A DNA stretch of 64,000 nt from Pseudomonadota bacterium (GTDB lineage: Bacteria > Pseudomonadota > Alphaproteobacteria > Acetobacterales > Acetobacteraceae), in contig JAKAWQ010000003.1 in NCBI GenBank assembly GCA_021816925.1, positions 62,001 to 126,000 of the forward strand, given 5' to 3'. How positions within the stretch are numbered: position 1 is the first letter of the stretch; each line of letters starts with the position of its first letter. This document shows positions 1 to 7,700 of the stretch, one piece after another. Below the pieces are notes generated by a model. The model ran no database searches. It worked only from the letters and a program-made list of their open reading frames with translations, and had not been told where the DNA came from. Made by a program: the position numbers and the translations under genes.

Positions 1-47
1 CCCGCGCGCCGCCGCGGGCAGCCCTCGCCAGTCCCGGAAAATCTGCA

Positions 48-467
48 TCAGGCGCGGGTCGGCACCTGCACCAGTGCCTCGCCCTCGATCACCGGCTTTC
101 CCTTGACGAAGCAAGTGGTCTTCAGCGTCGCCCGCTTGCGCTCCGGATCGAGCGCCGTCACCTCGACCGTTGCGCTGACCGTGTCGCCGGGCCGCACCGG
201 GGCGCGGAAGCGGAGGCTCTGCGAGAGATAGATCGTGCCCGGTCCCGGCAATTTCGTGCCCAGCGCGGCGCTGATCAGCCCGGCCGAGAGCATGCCGTGC
301 GCGATCCGTCCCTTGAACATCGAGTGCGCCGCGCTCTCCTCGTCGAGATGCACCGGGTTGGTATCGGTGCTGACAGCTGCATAAAGCACGATATCGGCCT
401 CGGTGATGGTCTTCGCCACGCTCGCCGTCATGCCGATCGAAAGATCTTCAAATAAGTGCCCGTCCAT
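48..467 (-). CDS. MaoC-family (R)-enoyl-CoA hydratase, PhaJ-like
   Basis: A single hotdog-fold hydratase of 139 aa, the usual PhaJ length. The family adds water to trans-2-enoyl-CoA to give (R)-3-hydroxyacyl-CoA, linking beta-oxidation to polyhydroxyalkanoate synthesis. The catalytic Asp and His of the hydratase motif are visible as D35 and H40 (D-T-N-P-V-H), followed by the conserved R-I-A-H-G-M segment. The open frame extends 70 codons further upstream, but that stretch is Arg/Pro-rich and unlike the family, so the ATG at 467 (M-D-G-H-L-F) was chosen. It is divergent from the cytochrome gene, with 234 nt between them that hold no other gene. The function is a family assignment; its true acyl chain length is unknown. 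Confidence 0.85.
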   Translation of the reverse strand: MDGHLFEDLSIGMTASVAKTITEADIVLYAAVSTDTNPVHLDEESAAHSMFKGRIAHGMLSAGLISAALGTKLPGPGTIYLSQSLRFRAPVRPGDTVSATVEVTALDPERKRATLKTTCFVKGKPVIEGEALVQVPTRA

Positions 468-701
468 GGTGTGCCCCGGCTCTGTGCGGATGCCGAGAAG
501 CCACGGGTGCGGGGCAAGGTCAAGCCGCGCGGGCCGTGGCCATGCTCTCTTGGCGACGCCCCCTCGGTTCGATCTCCCGGCCGAATGATTTTCCTGCCTG
601 CCGCACGACCATGAACGCAGGCTGGGGCGCGGAGGGTGCGGGGTGCCCCGAAACGCCGTCTGTAATCCAGGTGTCATGTTCGATTCCTATGCTTCCTGCT
701 C

Positions 702-1859
702 ATGGAAGGAGATACTGTCGAGGTCGGCCAGGCGCAGGAGGTCAAGGTCTGGGATCCGGCGCTCAGGCTGTTCCACTGGCTGTTGGCGGGCAGCGTTTTT
801 GGCGCTGCCCTTACGGGCTTTCTTGAAAGGCGACTGCAGCTCGGCCTTCACCTCGCATTCGGGACAAGCATCGGGGCGCTGTTGCTTTTCCGCCTGATCT
901 GGGGGTTCTTCGGCCCGACTTATGCGCGGTTTGCGAGCTTCCTCCACCCGCCGGGGGCAGTGATCGAGCACCTGCGAGAGCTTCGCCACCCCCGGCCGGT
1001 GCAGCATCTCGGCCATAATCCGCTGGGCGCGCTGATGGTCTTCGGGCTCTTCACGGTACTCGCGGCGCTCGTGGGGACCGGCCTTGTCGTGCTTGGCGGG
1101 ATGCTGGCCGAGGGGCCGGTTGCGTCCTTCACAAGCTATGCAGTGGGCCGGCCGCTGCTCTTCGTGCATGGCGGGCTCGCGGTGCTGCTGGTGCTCATGA
1201 TCGCGGGGCATCTCGGCGGCGTCGCCTTCGAAAGCCGGCGCGGCGAGCACCTCGTGCGGGCCATGATCAGCGGCGCCAAGCGCGTCGGCCCGCGCACCCG
1301 CTGGGCACAGCCGGCGCAGGCGCGGCCGTTCGCCGCGGCAGCGGTTCTCGTTGCCGGACTGTTCGTGAGCGCAGCCGGCATTGCGGCGCTTTCGGCTCTA
1401 CCCGATCCCCGCGTTCCGCCGGTGCCCGCGTCGCGGAAGACCCACGCGGCCAAGGCCTATGCACGCGAGTGCTCGGCCTGCCACATGGCCTATCCACCGG
1501 AATTGCTTCCGGCCCGTTCCTGGGCGGCGATCATGGGCGGGCTCAGCCATCATTTCGGCGAGGATGCGAGCCTCGGCAGCCGGCGCGAAACGGCAGCGAT
1601 CTCGGCCTATCTCATAGCGAATGCGGCGGCGCACTGGGACACGCTGCCGGCGCATCTCTTCCGCGTGGTCGATCCGGCGCAGCCGCTGTTGATTTCGGCG
1701 ACGCCTGCCTGGCGGCGGCTGCATCGGCACATTCCGCCCGCCGTCTTCCACTCCAAGGCAGTCGGCAGCCCGGCCGCTTGCGATGCGTGTCATCGCGACG
1801 CCGCAACCGGTTTGTTCGCGCCGCAGAACATCCACATCCCAAAGAAGGCCATGCCATGA
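702..1859 (+). CDS. Cytochrome b561 fused to a diheme cytochrome c domain
   Basis: This 385-aa protein joins a membrane cytochrome b to a periplasmic diheme domain. The first ~225 residues carry about five hydrophobic helices of the Ni-Fe hydrogenase/b561 type, with candidate heme histidines in R-L-F-H-W (H25), L-G-L-H and later helices. A Pro/Ala linker leads to a DHC-like domain with two covalent heme sites, C257-S-A-C-H261 and C360-D-A-C-H364. In Rhodobacter sphaeroides, cytochrome b, DHC and SHP are separate neighbouring genes; here one DHC is fused to the b subunit. It would pass quinol electrons outward to periplasmic hemes. The stop overlaps the next start by 4 nt, so the three genes form one operon. 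The electron donor and acceptor are inferred. Confidence 0.85.
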   Translation: MEGDTVEVGQAQEVKVWDPALRLFHWLLAGSVFGAALTGFLERRLQLGLHLAFGTSIGALLLFRLIWGFFGPTYARFASFLHPPGAVIEHLRELRHPRPVQHLGHNPLGALMVFGLFTVLAALVGTGLVVLGGMLAEGPVASFTSYAVGRPLLFVHGGLAVLLVLMIAGHLGGVAFESRRGEHLVRAMISGAKRVGPRTRWAQPAQARPFAAAAVLVAGLFVSAAGIAALSALPDPRVPPVPASRKTHAAKAYARECSACHMAYPPELLPARSWAAIMGGLSHHFGEDASLGSRRETAAISAYLIANAAAHWDTLPAHLFRVVDPAQPLLISATPAWRRLHRHIPPAVFHSKAVGSPAACDACHRDAATGLFAPQNIHIPKKAMP

Positions 1860-2299
1860 GACGGCGCACCGTGCCTGCTCTGTTTTTCGTGTTCTTCGTG
1901 TTCGCCGCGGCGGCCGCCGTGCGGGCCACGAGCGTCGCCCAGTATGCCGCCGAACGGCAGGCCATTCTCAATCATTACGCGGCGCTCGCAAAAAAGGTCG
2001 ATCCCAACTTCAAAGGTTTCTCGGCTGCCGCGGGCAAGGCGTTCTTTCTTGCCCATCCGGCCGCGGCGAGACCCGCGACACCGTCCTGCTCGTCCTGTCA
2101 CACCACCAATCCGCACAACTGGGGTGAGACGCGTGCGGGCAAGAAGATAGCACCCGTGGCGGTTTCGGTGACGCCGTCACGCTTCACCGATCCACGCAAG
2201 GTTGAGATGTGGTTCCGGCGCAACTGCGAGTCGGTTTACGGCCGCACCTGCACGGCATTCGAGAAAGGCAACTACATCACGTTCATGGCGAGCCAATGA
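1856..2299 (+). CDS. SHP-like monoheme cytochrome c (DUF1924)
   Basis: A 147-aa exported cytochrome with an N-terminal signal sequence (hydrophobic residues ~7-22) and one heme site, C78-S-S-C-H82. It resembles sphaeroides heme protein (SHP), a class I cytochrome whose sixth ligand is an Asn that leaves on reduction, so that oxygen or NO can bind. A candidate ligand N123 lies 41 residues after the heme His, directly followed by C124 and by C132 eight residues later. From memory this matches the Asn ligand and adjacent disulfide of R. sphaeroides SHP. The start ATG overlaps the upstream stop (ATGA), as does its own stop with the next gene. The likely electron source is the adjacent DHC proteins. 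Family and ligand are fairly sure; the physiological substrate is unknown. Confidence 0.82.
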   Translation: MRRRTVPALFFVFFVFAAAAAVRATSVAQYAAERQAILNHYAALAKKVDPNFKGFSAAAGKAFFLAHPAAARPATPSCSSCHTTNPHNWGETRAGKKIAPVAVSVTPSRFTDPRKVEMWFRRNCESVYGRTCTAFEKGNYITFMASQ

Positions 2300-2874
2300 G
2301 ACAGACGAGGCGGACTTTGCGGTTTCGGACGCTGGTGGTGCTGGCCGCCGGATTGCTTGTACTGGTCGCGCTCGGCGTGACGCTGCCGACGCGGGCGCAA
2401 CCGGGTGCTCAGCCTCCGGGCCCGGTCGGGGCGCGGACGTGGCAGAGCCAGTGCAGCGCCTGCCACATGGCTTATCCGCCGTGGCTTTTGCCGGCGCGCT
2501 CGTGGCGGGCGATCATCGGCGACCTCAGTCATCATTTCGGCGAGGACGCGAGCCTTTCGAAGGGTCAGACGGCGCGCGCTCTTGCCTTCGGAGTGAGCCA
2601 CGCCGCGGATTCGCGTTACGGCAAGGCGAAGTTCCTGCGCGGACTGCTTCCTCGTGCAACGCCGCTCTACATCACCGACCTGCCGTGGTGGCGTGCCAAG
2701 CATCGGCGCTTTCTGTTGAGCGGTGCGATCACCCTCGGGCCGGGACCGCACGCCGCGGCGAACTGCGGCCGCTGTCATGGAGCAGGCCGCGGTCGGGCGG
2801 GGAGAGAACATGGACTGGGCCTGATCCGCGGCGGAGGGGAAGGCGGTGGACACGAACACGAGGGCGGCAACTGA
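2296..2874 (+). CDS. Diheme cytochrome c (DHC-like), periplasmic
   Basis: A 192-aa protein with an N-terminal membrane anchor or signal (residues ~12-32) and two heme motifs, C53-S-A-C-H57 and C157-G-R-C-H161. DHC is the known redox partner of SHP. The stretch around the first heme (H-M-A-Y-P-P, L-L-P-A-R-S-W, L-S-H-H-F-G-E-D-A-S-L) is almost the same as in the C-terminal domain of the b561 fusion two genes upstream, so the two DHC units look like duplicates. The C-terminal 30 residues are Gly/His-rich and lie beyond the expected fold. It starts at 2296 with a 4-nt overlap with the SHP gene and is the last gene of the operon; 104 nt separate it from the creatininase gene. Confidence 0.83.
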   Translation: MRQTRRTLRFRTLVVLAAGLLVLVALGVTLPTRAQPGAQPPGPVGARTWQSQCSACHMAYPPWLLPARSWRAIIGDLSHHFGEDASLSKGQTARALAFGVSHAADSRYGKAKFLRGLLPRATPLYITDLPWWRAKHRRFLLSGAITLGPGPHAAANCGRCHGAGRGRAGREHGLGLIRGGGEGGGHEHEGGN

Positions 2875-2978
2875 CGCGCCAGCACCGCGATCCCGCGGAA
2901 TTGACCTCGCCGCGTCCTCCTCTGGGCAGCCATACCCGCATCGGGCATGCTGCGGCGGCGAGCACGGCGGAGCAGACG

Positions 2979-3794
2979 ATGGGCGAGGATTGGCGGCGTA
3001 CGCATGAATGGGGAACGCTGACGCGGGCCGAGATCGCCGCCGCGCGCGATGCCGGCGCGCTGCCGGTTCTGCCCGTTGGCTCGGTCGAGCAGCATGCGAA
3101 CCATCTCCCGGTGGATACCGACAGCGTTTCCGCCTGGCGGGTGGCACTCGCCGCAGCGGCGCGTTGTGCCGATCCGCACGTGCTGGTGCTGCCGCCGCCG
3201 AATTTCGGCTTTTCGCCGCATCATCGTGCCTTCGCCGGCACGATCGCGCTCTCGCTCGAGACATTCGTCGGACTCGTTTCCGATGTGGCGGAGAGCCTGC
3301 ATCGGACGGGCTTCCGCCGACTGCTCGTCGTCAACGGGCATGGCGGCAATCAGGGGCCGTTGACGGCGGCCTGCACGGCGCTTGTCAGCCGCGGGCTTGG
3401 GGTGGGTTTCGTGAATTATTTTTCGCCCGGGCAGAAGCAATGGATGGAGAAGCTGCCCGGGGAGATGCGCGGGGTTGGCCATGCCTGTGCGTACGAGACC
3501 GCGATGCAGCTTGCGCTGCGCGCGCCGGCCGAAGCCGAGCGCATCGCCGCGCGCATCCGAACGCTGCCGCCGCGCCTTTCGCCCTCCTATCTTGAAGGCA
3601 ACGCGCCGGATCCGCTGAAGCCGGCCGGGGCGGCGTGGGCGGCGATCTTTCCTGCCGGCGATATCGGCTATATCGGGGATCCGGCCGCCGCCACGCCGGA
3701 GGCAGGCGCGGCGCTGCTCGAGGAGACAATCGCCGCGCTCGCGCGTTTTTATTCCGATTTCGCGGCGGCCCCGCTGCGCGTTGGCGCTGCCTGA
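2979..3794 (+). CDS. Creatininase-family amidohydrolase
   Basis: A 271-aa zinc-dependent cyclic amide or amidine hydrolase of the creatininase/MftE/FAPy-deformylase family. Metal ligands of the family are in view: E37-x-H39 in G-S-V-E-Q-H, an Asp at 46 or 48 in V-D-T-D-S, H121 in N-G-H-G-G-N, and a Glu in C-A-Y-E-T near residue 170. Family substrates include creatinine, formamidopyrimidines and peptide tails, and the sequence alone does not choose between them. The ATG at 2979 gives the family length and begins just before the first conserved block; the open frame continues far upstream in a sense that overlaps the cytochrome gene and was rejected. It is followed by about 195 nt without a gene. 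Confidence 0.82.
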   Translation: MGEDWRRTHEWGTLTRAEIAAARDAGALPVLPVGSVEQHANHLPVDTDSVSAWRVALAAAARCADPHVLVLPPPNFGFSPHHRAFAGTIALSLETFVGLVSDVAESLHRTGFRRLLVVNGHGGNQGPLTAACTALVSRGLGVGFVNYFSPGQKQWMEKLPGEMRGVGHACAYETAMQLALRAPAEAERIAARIRTLPPRLSPSYLEGNAPDPLKPAGAAWAAIFPAGDIGYIGDPAAATPEAGAALLEETIAALARFYSDFAAAPLRVGAA

Positions 3795-3861
3795 GCGCTC
3801 CGCGCGCGGCCCCGAGACCAAGATGGTTGCTGCGCGCGCCGGCCGAAGCCGAGCGCATCGC
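3515..3861 (+). repeat. 33-bp perfect direct repeat (copies 3515-3547 and 3829-3861)
   Basis: A 33-nt stretch inside the creatininase gene recurs exactly 314 nt downstream, in the gene-free gap after its stop. Flanking bases differ on both sides. It looks like a small segmental duplication or the residue of a larger one. The rest of the gap (3795-3989) shows no gene or clear terminator. Confidence 0.8.
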
Positions 3862-3989
3862 ACTGAGCACGATCTTGACCGGCCCTGCGCAGCCGAGCCG
3901 CATGGATATGCCGGATCTGCCGCACTGAGCGGGCCAATGGGCGGTTGCGGAGATCGCTCCGTGAACCGGATTTTTCAGGCGATCGGACG

Positions 3990-4514
3990 CTACAGCCCCA
4001 TCGCAATCGCAGCGACCGCTGTTCCTGCGAGGACGATGAGCGGATTCATTTCCGTCACCGCCAGCACCAGCATCGCCACCGCCGTCAGCGCATAGGCGCG
4101 CGCGCCGTGGAGAGTGCTTTGTCCGACCGCGATGCCGCCGGCGAAGGTCAGTCCCACGGCCAGCGGCGCCAGTGCCCGCTCCGCGGTCTCGCGCCACGCG
4201 CGCCCCTCCGCCCGGCGCCAGAGCCGCGCCGCGAGATGTGCGGCAAGCGAGGTCGGCCCGTACATCGCCGCTCCCGCCACGGCCGCGCCGGGGAGCCCCG
4301 CCGCCTTCTGCCCGATCAAGAGCACGATCAGAGAGCCGGGGCCCGGCGCTGCCCGCGAGATCGCGAACATGTCCAGGAACTGCCGGTTCGTCAGCCAACG
4401 ATGCACCGTGACGCTCGCGTGCTGCATTGCCGGCAGGATGCCGTTGCCCCCGCCCACCGCCAGCAGCGAAAGCCGCCCGAACAGTCCCGCGATGGCAGGA
4501 AGCGGCCCGCTCAT
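3990..4514 (-). CDS. chrA: Chromate transporter, short-chain ChrA half (second)
   Basis: A 174-aa membrane protein of the CHR (ChrA) superfamily, short-chain type. It has the family sequence R-A-A-P-G-P-G-S followed by five to six hydrophobic helices. Short-chain CHR proteins occur as tandem pairs that together equal one long-chain ChrA, which exports chromate; some relatives act on other anions. The start ATG overlaps the stop of the partner half by 4 nt (4511-4514), so the two are almost certainly made as a stoichiometric pair. Chromate itself as substrate is a family inference. Confidence 0.85.
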   Translation of the reverse strand: MSGPLPAIAGLFGRLSLLAVGGGNGILPAMQHASVTVHRWLTNRQFLDMFAISRAAPGPGSLIVLLIGQKAAGLPGAAVAGAAMYGPTSLAAHLAARLWRRAEGRAWRETAERALAPLAVGLTFAGGIAVGQSTLHGARAYALTAVAMLVLAVTEMNPLIVLAGTAVAAIAMGL

Positions 4515-5074
4515 CGCCGCGGCCCGAACCGCGCCACCGCGAGGCTCACCGGCCCCAGCACCGCCAGCACCGCCAGGAGGTCGAGCCTGAGCACGCCGAC
4601 CGCCAGCGCGGTCGCCGCCATGATCGCCGCTCCCGGCAGGTCGCGCACGTTCCGGCGTGCGAGCCTCACCCCCACGGCAAGCGTGAGCCCGATCGCGCCG
4701 ATCCCCGCGCCGGCCAGCGCTGCATCCACCACGCCTGACGCGCCGAAGGCTGCGTAGAGCACGCCCAGCACAAGCACGATCCCCGCCGGCAGCGCCATCA
4801 GCCCCGCGAACGCCGCCGCCGCCCCGGCCGCGCCGCCGAGCGTCGTGCCGATGAACACGGCCAGATTGACCGCGTTCGCTCCCGGAAGGATCTGGCAGAG
4901 CGCGAGCGCGCTCAGGAATCGCCGGTCGCTCATCCAGCCCCGCTGCTCGACCACCTCGCGCCGGATCCAGGCCGAAAGCCCGCCGCCGAAGCTCTCTGCG
5001 CCGATCCGCAGGAACGCAACGAAGAGCGAGCCGGGGCGGGGATGGGAGGGCGGCCCGCCGCGCCTGCCGTGCAC
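4511..5074 (-). CDS. chrA: Chromate transporter, short-chain ChrA half (first)
   Basis: A 187-aa membrane protein with the characteristic N-terminal CHR signature: F-L-R-I-G-A-E-S-F-G-G-G, then the L-C-Q-I-L-P-G-A-N loop and four to five helices. It is the partner of the downstream half and is coupled to it by ATGA. The start is GTG at 5074; no better ATG exists near the conserved N-terminus. It lies 8 nt downstream of the pyrophosphatase stop on the same strand, so the four reverse genes 6061-3990 probably form one transcript. Confidence 0.85.
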   Translation of the reverse strand: MHGRRGGPPSHPRPGSLFVAFLRIGAESFGGGLSAWIRREVVEQRGWMSDRRFLSALALCQILPGANAVNLAVFIGTTLGGAAGAAAAFAGLMALPAGIVLVLGVLYAAFGASGVVDAALAGAGIGAIGLTLAVGVRLARRNVRDLPGAAIMAATALAVGVLRLDLLAVLAVLGPVSLAVARFGPRR

Positions 5075-5082
5075 CTCGTCCG

Positions 5083-5619
5083 TCAGGCGCGCTTTCCGTT
5101 CGCCCGCGCGATCGCCTCCCCGATCATGCGCTTCGCCGCCGCCGCGTCATCCCAGCCCTCCACCTTCACCCACTTTCCCTCTTCCAGGTCCTTGTAGTGC
5201 TCGAAGAAATGCCGGATCTGCGCGAGCGTGATTTGCGGCAGGTCCGAGATATCTGTTACGTGCGCATAACGGCGCGTGAGGTTGGGTGACGGTACGGCGA
5301 TGATTTTTTCGTCCGTGCCGTTCTCGTCCGTCATCCTGAGCACGCCCACCGCGCGCACATTGATCACCGCCCCCGGCACGATCGGCCGCGTGTTCGCCAC
5401 CAGCACGTCGATCGGATCGCCGTCCTCGGAGAGCGTGTGCGGCACGAAACCGTAATTCCCGGGATAGCGCATCGGCGTGTAGAGGAACCGATCGACCACC
5501 AGCGTGCCGGCCGCCTTGTCCATCTCGTACTTGATCGGCTCGCCCCCGATTGGCACCTCGATCACCACGTTCACGTCCTCGGGCGGATTCCTCCCCACCG
5601 CGATCGCCTCAAGGCGCAT
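5083..5619 (-). CDS. ppa: Inorganic pyrophosphatase, family I
   Basis: A 178-aa soluble family I pyrophosphatase that hydrolyses PPi to two phosphates and drives biosynthetic reactions forward. The diagnostic D-G-D-P-I-D motif that binds Mg2+ and PPi is present, as are the N-terminal E-V-P substrate strand and R-Y-P-G-N-Y-G-F. Length is normal for bacterial PpaA. The ATG at 5619 is preceded by a strong GAGGAGG ribosome-binding site. It sits 10 nt after an uncharacterised membrane protein and 8 nt before the chromate transporter pair. Confidence 0.96.
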   Translation of the reverse strand: MRLEAIAVGRNPPEDVNVVIEVPIGGEPIKYEMDKAAGTLVVDRFLYTPMRYPGNYGFVPHTLSEDGDPIDVLVANTRPIVPGAVINVRAVGVLRMTDENGTDEKIIAVPSPNLTRRYAHVTDISDLPQITLAQIRHFFEHYKDLEEGKWVKVEGWDDAAAAKRMIGEAIARANGKRA

Positions 5620-5629
5620 GGGCCCCTCC

Positions 5630-6061
5630 TCAGGCCGACTGTACCAACCGGGGTAACAGGAGCGGCATGATCAGGCCGCCGCCGATCCCCCAGGATCCAT
5701 TGATCAGGAACGAGCGGACGAACGCCATCACCGCGAACCCGCCGGCAATCGGCTGGCCCTTGAGCGGCGCGACTAAGAACAAGCTGACCAGCGCCGCCGC
5801 GAGCCCGAGCCCGAGCAGCCACATCGGCACCCCGCGCGGTAATTTCGGCAGGACGAGCCCGAACGCCGCCGCCCACACCCCGCCCCAGAAGCAGAGATCG
5901 AGCGTGAGCGGCACGCCGAGCGGCGGCATGCGCACGACCGGGAACGGCGGGGGCATCTCGCCCAGACCGTGCAGGATTGCCCACATGCCCTGGTGGAACG
6001 TCAGAACCGAGATTGCACCTGCGAAAAATCCGAACGCCGCACGCGGCCATGGAGACGGCAT
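5630..6061 (-). CDS. Small four-helix membrane protein, unknown function
   Basis: A 143-aa protein with four hydrophobic segments (about residues 10-30, 50-70, 80-100 and 110-135) separated by short loops, one with a run of prolines. I do not recognise the family by name. The open frame starts further upstream, but the ATG at 6061 (M-P-S-P-W-P) is preceded by AGGAGGG at ideal spacing and was chosen. It is the promoter-proximal gene of a reverse cluster with ppa and chrA. Nothing in the sequence points to a substrate. Confidence 0.75.
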   Translation of the reverse strand: MPSPWPRAAFGFFAGAISVLTFHQGMWAILHGLGEMPPPFPVVRMPPLGVPLTLDLCFWGGVWAAAFGLVLPKLPRGVPMWLLGLGLAAALVSLFLVAPLKGQPIAGGFAVMAFVRSFLINGSWGIGGGLIMPLLLPRLVQSA

Positions 6062-6186
6062 TCTGCCCTCCTCGGACGGAGCCGCGGCGATCATCCCGCC
6101 GCCCACGCCGCCGCGTCAACCGCGCCGCCTGTCCCCGCGCGCCCGCCCTTGACACGAATGCCCGCCCCGTGAGGGATTTTGCGCCC

Positions 6187-6876
6187 GTGGACAGGCAAAC
6201 TGCCGCCGAAAAGCTCACCGCCGCCGGCCTCCGCGTCATAACGGAAATGCGTACCGGGGCCGGCGACGGCTGGCGGTTGCGTCTGGAATCGGATGTGCTG
6301 GTCACCTGTCTCGATTCGGGAACCGTCACCGTGCGCGGCCGGAACCAGGAACCGGTGCGGGTGGCGCTCAGCCTGCCGTTGGACGACACGCCCGCGGATG
6401 CGGCCGCCAGGTCGCGAAAGATCCTGCTTGTCGCAGGCGAGAACGCCAAGGCGAGCGTCGAGCTCCAGGCGATGCTGCGGCAGCGGAGACTCGATCCACT
6501 GGTTCTCGATCAAGCGCTCTCCGGCGGGCCGACGATCGTTGAGGAGCTTCAGCGCCTCCGCGCGGAGGTACGCTTCGCGGTCCTGCTCGCCAGCCCCGAC
6601 GACGAGGGGCACAGGGCCGGGCGCGCGCACGAGAAGGCCTTCCGCGCCCGTCAGTCGGTGGTGCTCACGCTCGGCATGCTGCTCGCCTCGTTCGGCCGTT
6701 CCCGCGTGGCGATCCTCCTCCGGCGCGGCGTCGCGATGGACCCCCCTTCCGACATCGAGGGGCTCCGCTACATCCCCTACGGCGAGAGCCTCGCGGAGGC
6801 GGAATTCGCCCTTGCGCAGGCGATCCTCGCCGAGGAGATCACCCCTAACGCACCGGGCCGTGCGGCGGAGACGTAA
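6187..6876 (+). CDS. TIR-like (CAP12-type) nucleotide-binding protein
   Basis: A 229-aa protein. Residues ~77-215 match the predicted nucleotide-binding TIR-like domain used as the NAD-cleaving effector in some CBASS and related immune systems: a beta-strand K-I-L-L-V-A-G-E-N, a P-T-I-V-E-E block with the candidate catalytic Glu (E119 or E120), F-A-V-L-L-A-S-P-D-D, R-A-R-Q-S-V-V-L-T-L-G and P-S-D-I-E-G. The usual V-H-G-H-D is V-A-G-E-N here. Residues 1-60 form a separate small domain with L-D-S-G-T-V-T-V-R-G, loosely like the TBP-like fold of RNase HIII N-termini. GTG 6187 was preferred over GTG 6169 because AGGGA lies 10 nt before it. No cyclase or other immune partner is adjacent. Activity is inferred. 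Confidence 0.7.
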   Translation: MDRQTAAEKLTAAGLRVITEMRTGAGDGWRLRLESDVLVTCLDSGTVTVRGRNQEPVRVALSLPLDDTPADAAARSRKILLVAGENAKASVELQAMLRQRRLDPLVLDQALSGGPTIVEELQRLRAEVRFAVLLASPDDEGHRAGRAHEKAFRARQSVVLTLGMLLASFGRSRVAILLRRGVAMDPPSDIEGLRYIPYGESLAEAEFALAQAILAEEITPNAPGRAAET

Positions 6877-6880
6877 CCGG

Positions 6881-7696
6881 CTAACGGCGTTCTGTTGCAG
6901 CCGGCGCCACCGCGCCCAGCATCTTCCTGATCAGCGCCATCCGCGCTTCCGCGCCGGAGACGATGTAGCTCTGGTCCGAACCGGCTCCGAGATAGCGCGC
7001 CCCCATGCCGAGGTAGCGCGCCATGTCGTCCGGGTCGTTGATCCCGCCCATACCGAGAACCCTGCCATGCCTGAGGCACGCCGCGCCGACGCGTGCGTAT
7101 GCATCCACCACCTTCGGATGCGTGACCTGGCCCGCGATGCCGAGCTCCGCTGTCAGGTCGAACGTCCCGATCAGAAGCACGTCCACGCCCCGTACGGCGG
7201 CGATCTCCTCGGCGTTCTCGACCGCTTGCGGGCTTTCGATCATCACCACGGTGAGGATCTCCCGGTTGATCGCCGCCATCGCCTGCGCAACGCCCGGCGG
7301 CCGATAGCCATATATCGCCGGCGGACCGCCCCAGCTCCGCCGTCCTTCGGGCGGATAGTGAAAGGCATCGGCGACGCCGCGCGCCTCTGCCGCCGTATCG
7401 ACGTGCGGCACCACGATGCCGAGCGCTCCGTTGTCGAGGAGCCGCGTCGCCTCGTCGCGCGCGCCGGCGCACACGCGCACCACCGGTGCGACGCCCGTGG
7501 GAAGCGCCGCGATACAAAGCTGCACCGCCTCTTGCACCGTGTAGGGGCCGTGCTCCATGTCGATGAAGAGGATGTCGTGGCCCGTGGCGGCGGCGATCAG
7601 CGGCGCCGCCGCGGTCCGGAGATGGTGCACGCCGAAACTGACCGCGATCCCTCCTTGCTCGAGCTTCCGTTTCGCCTTGTTTTCGAAAATTGCCAT
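6881..7696 (-). CDS. HpcH/HpaI-family aldolase
   Basis: A 271-aa class II metal-dependent aldolase of the HpcH/HpaI (phosphoenolpyruvate/pyruvate TIM-barrel) family. Members cleave 4-hydroxy-2-oxoacids to pyruvate and an aldehyde. Family blocks are visible: F-I-D-M-E-H-G, V-P-H-V-D-T-A-A-E-A, the R-R-S-W-G-G-P loop, and the metal-binding Glu in V-M-I-E-S-P with a downstream Asp in G-T-F-D-L. Length is normal. It lies 4 nt after two ABC permease genes on the same strand, which suggests that the imported compound or its product is the aldolase substrate. It converges with the TIR-like gene across 4 nt. Confidence 0.88.
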   Translation of the reverse strand: MAIFENKAKRKLEQGGIAVSFGVHHLRTAAAPLIAAATGHDILFIDMEHGPYTVQEAVQLCIAALPTGVAPVVRVCAGARDEATRLLDNGALGIVVPHVDTAAEARGVADAFHYPPEGRRSWGGPPAIYGYRPPGVAQAMAAINREILTVVMIESPQAVENAEEIAAVRGVDVLLIGTFDLTAELGIAGQVTHPKVVDAYARVGAACLRHGRVLGMGGINDPDDMARYLGMGARYLGAGSDQSYIVSGAEARMALIRKMLGAVAPAATERR

Positions 7697-7700
7697 CCGG

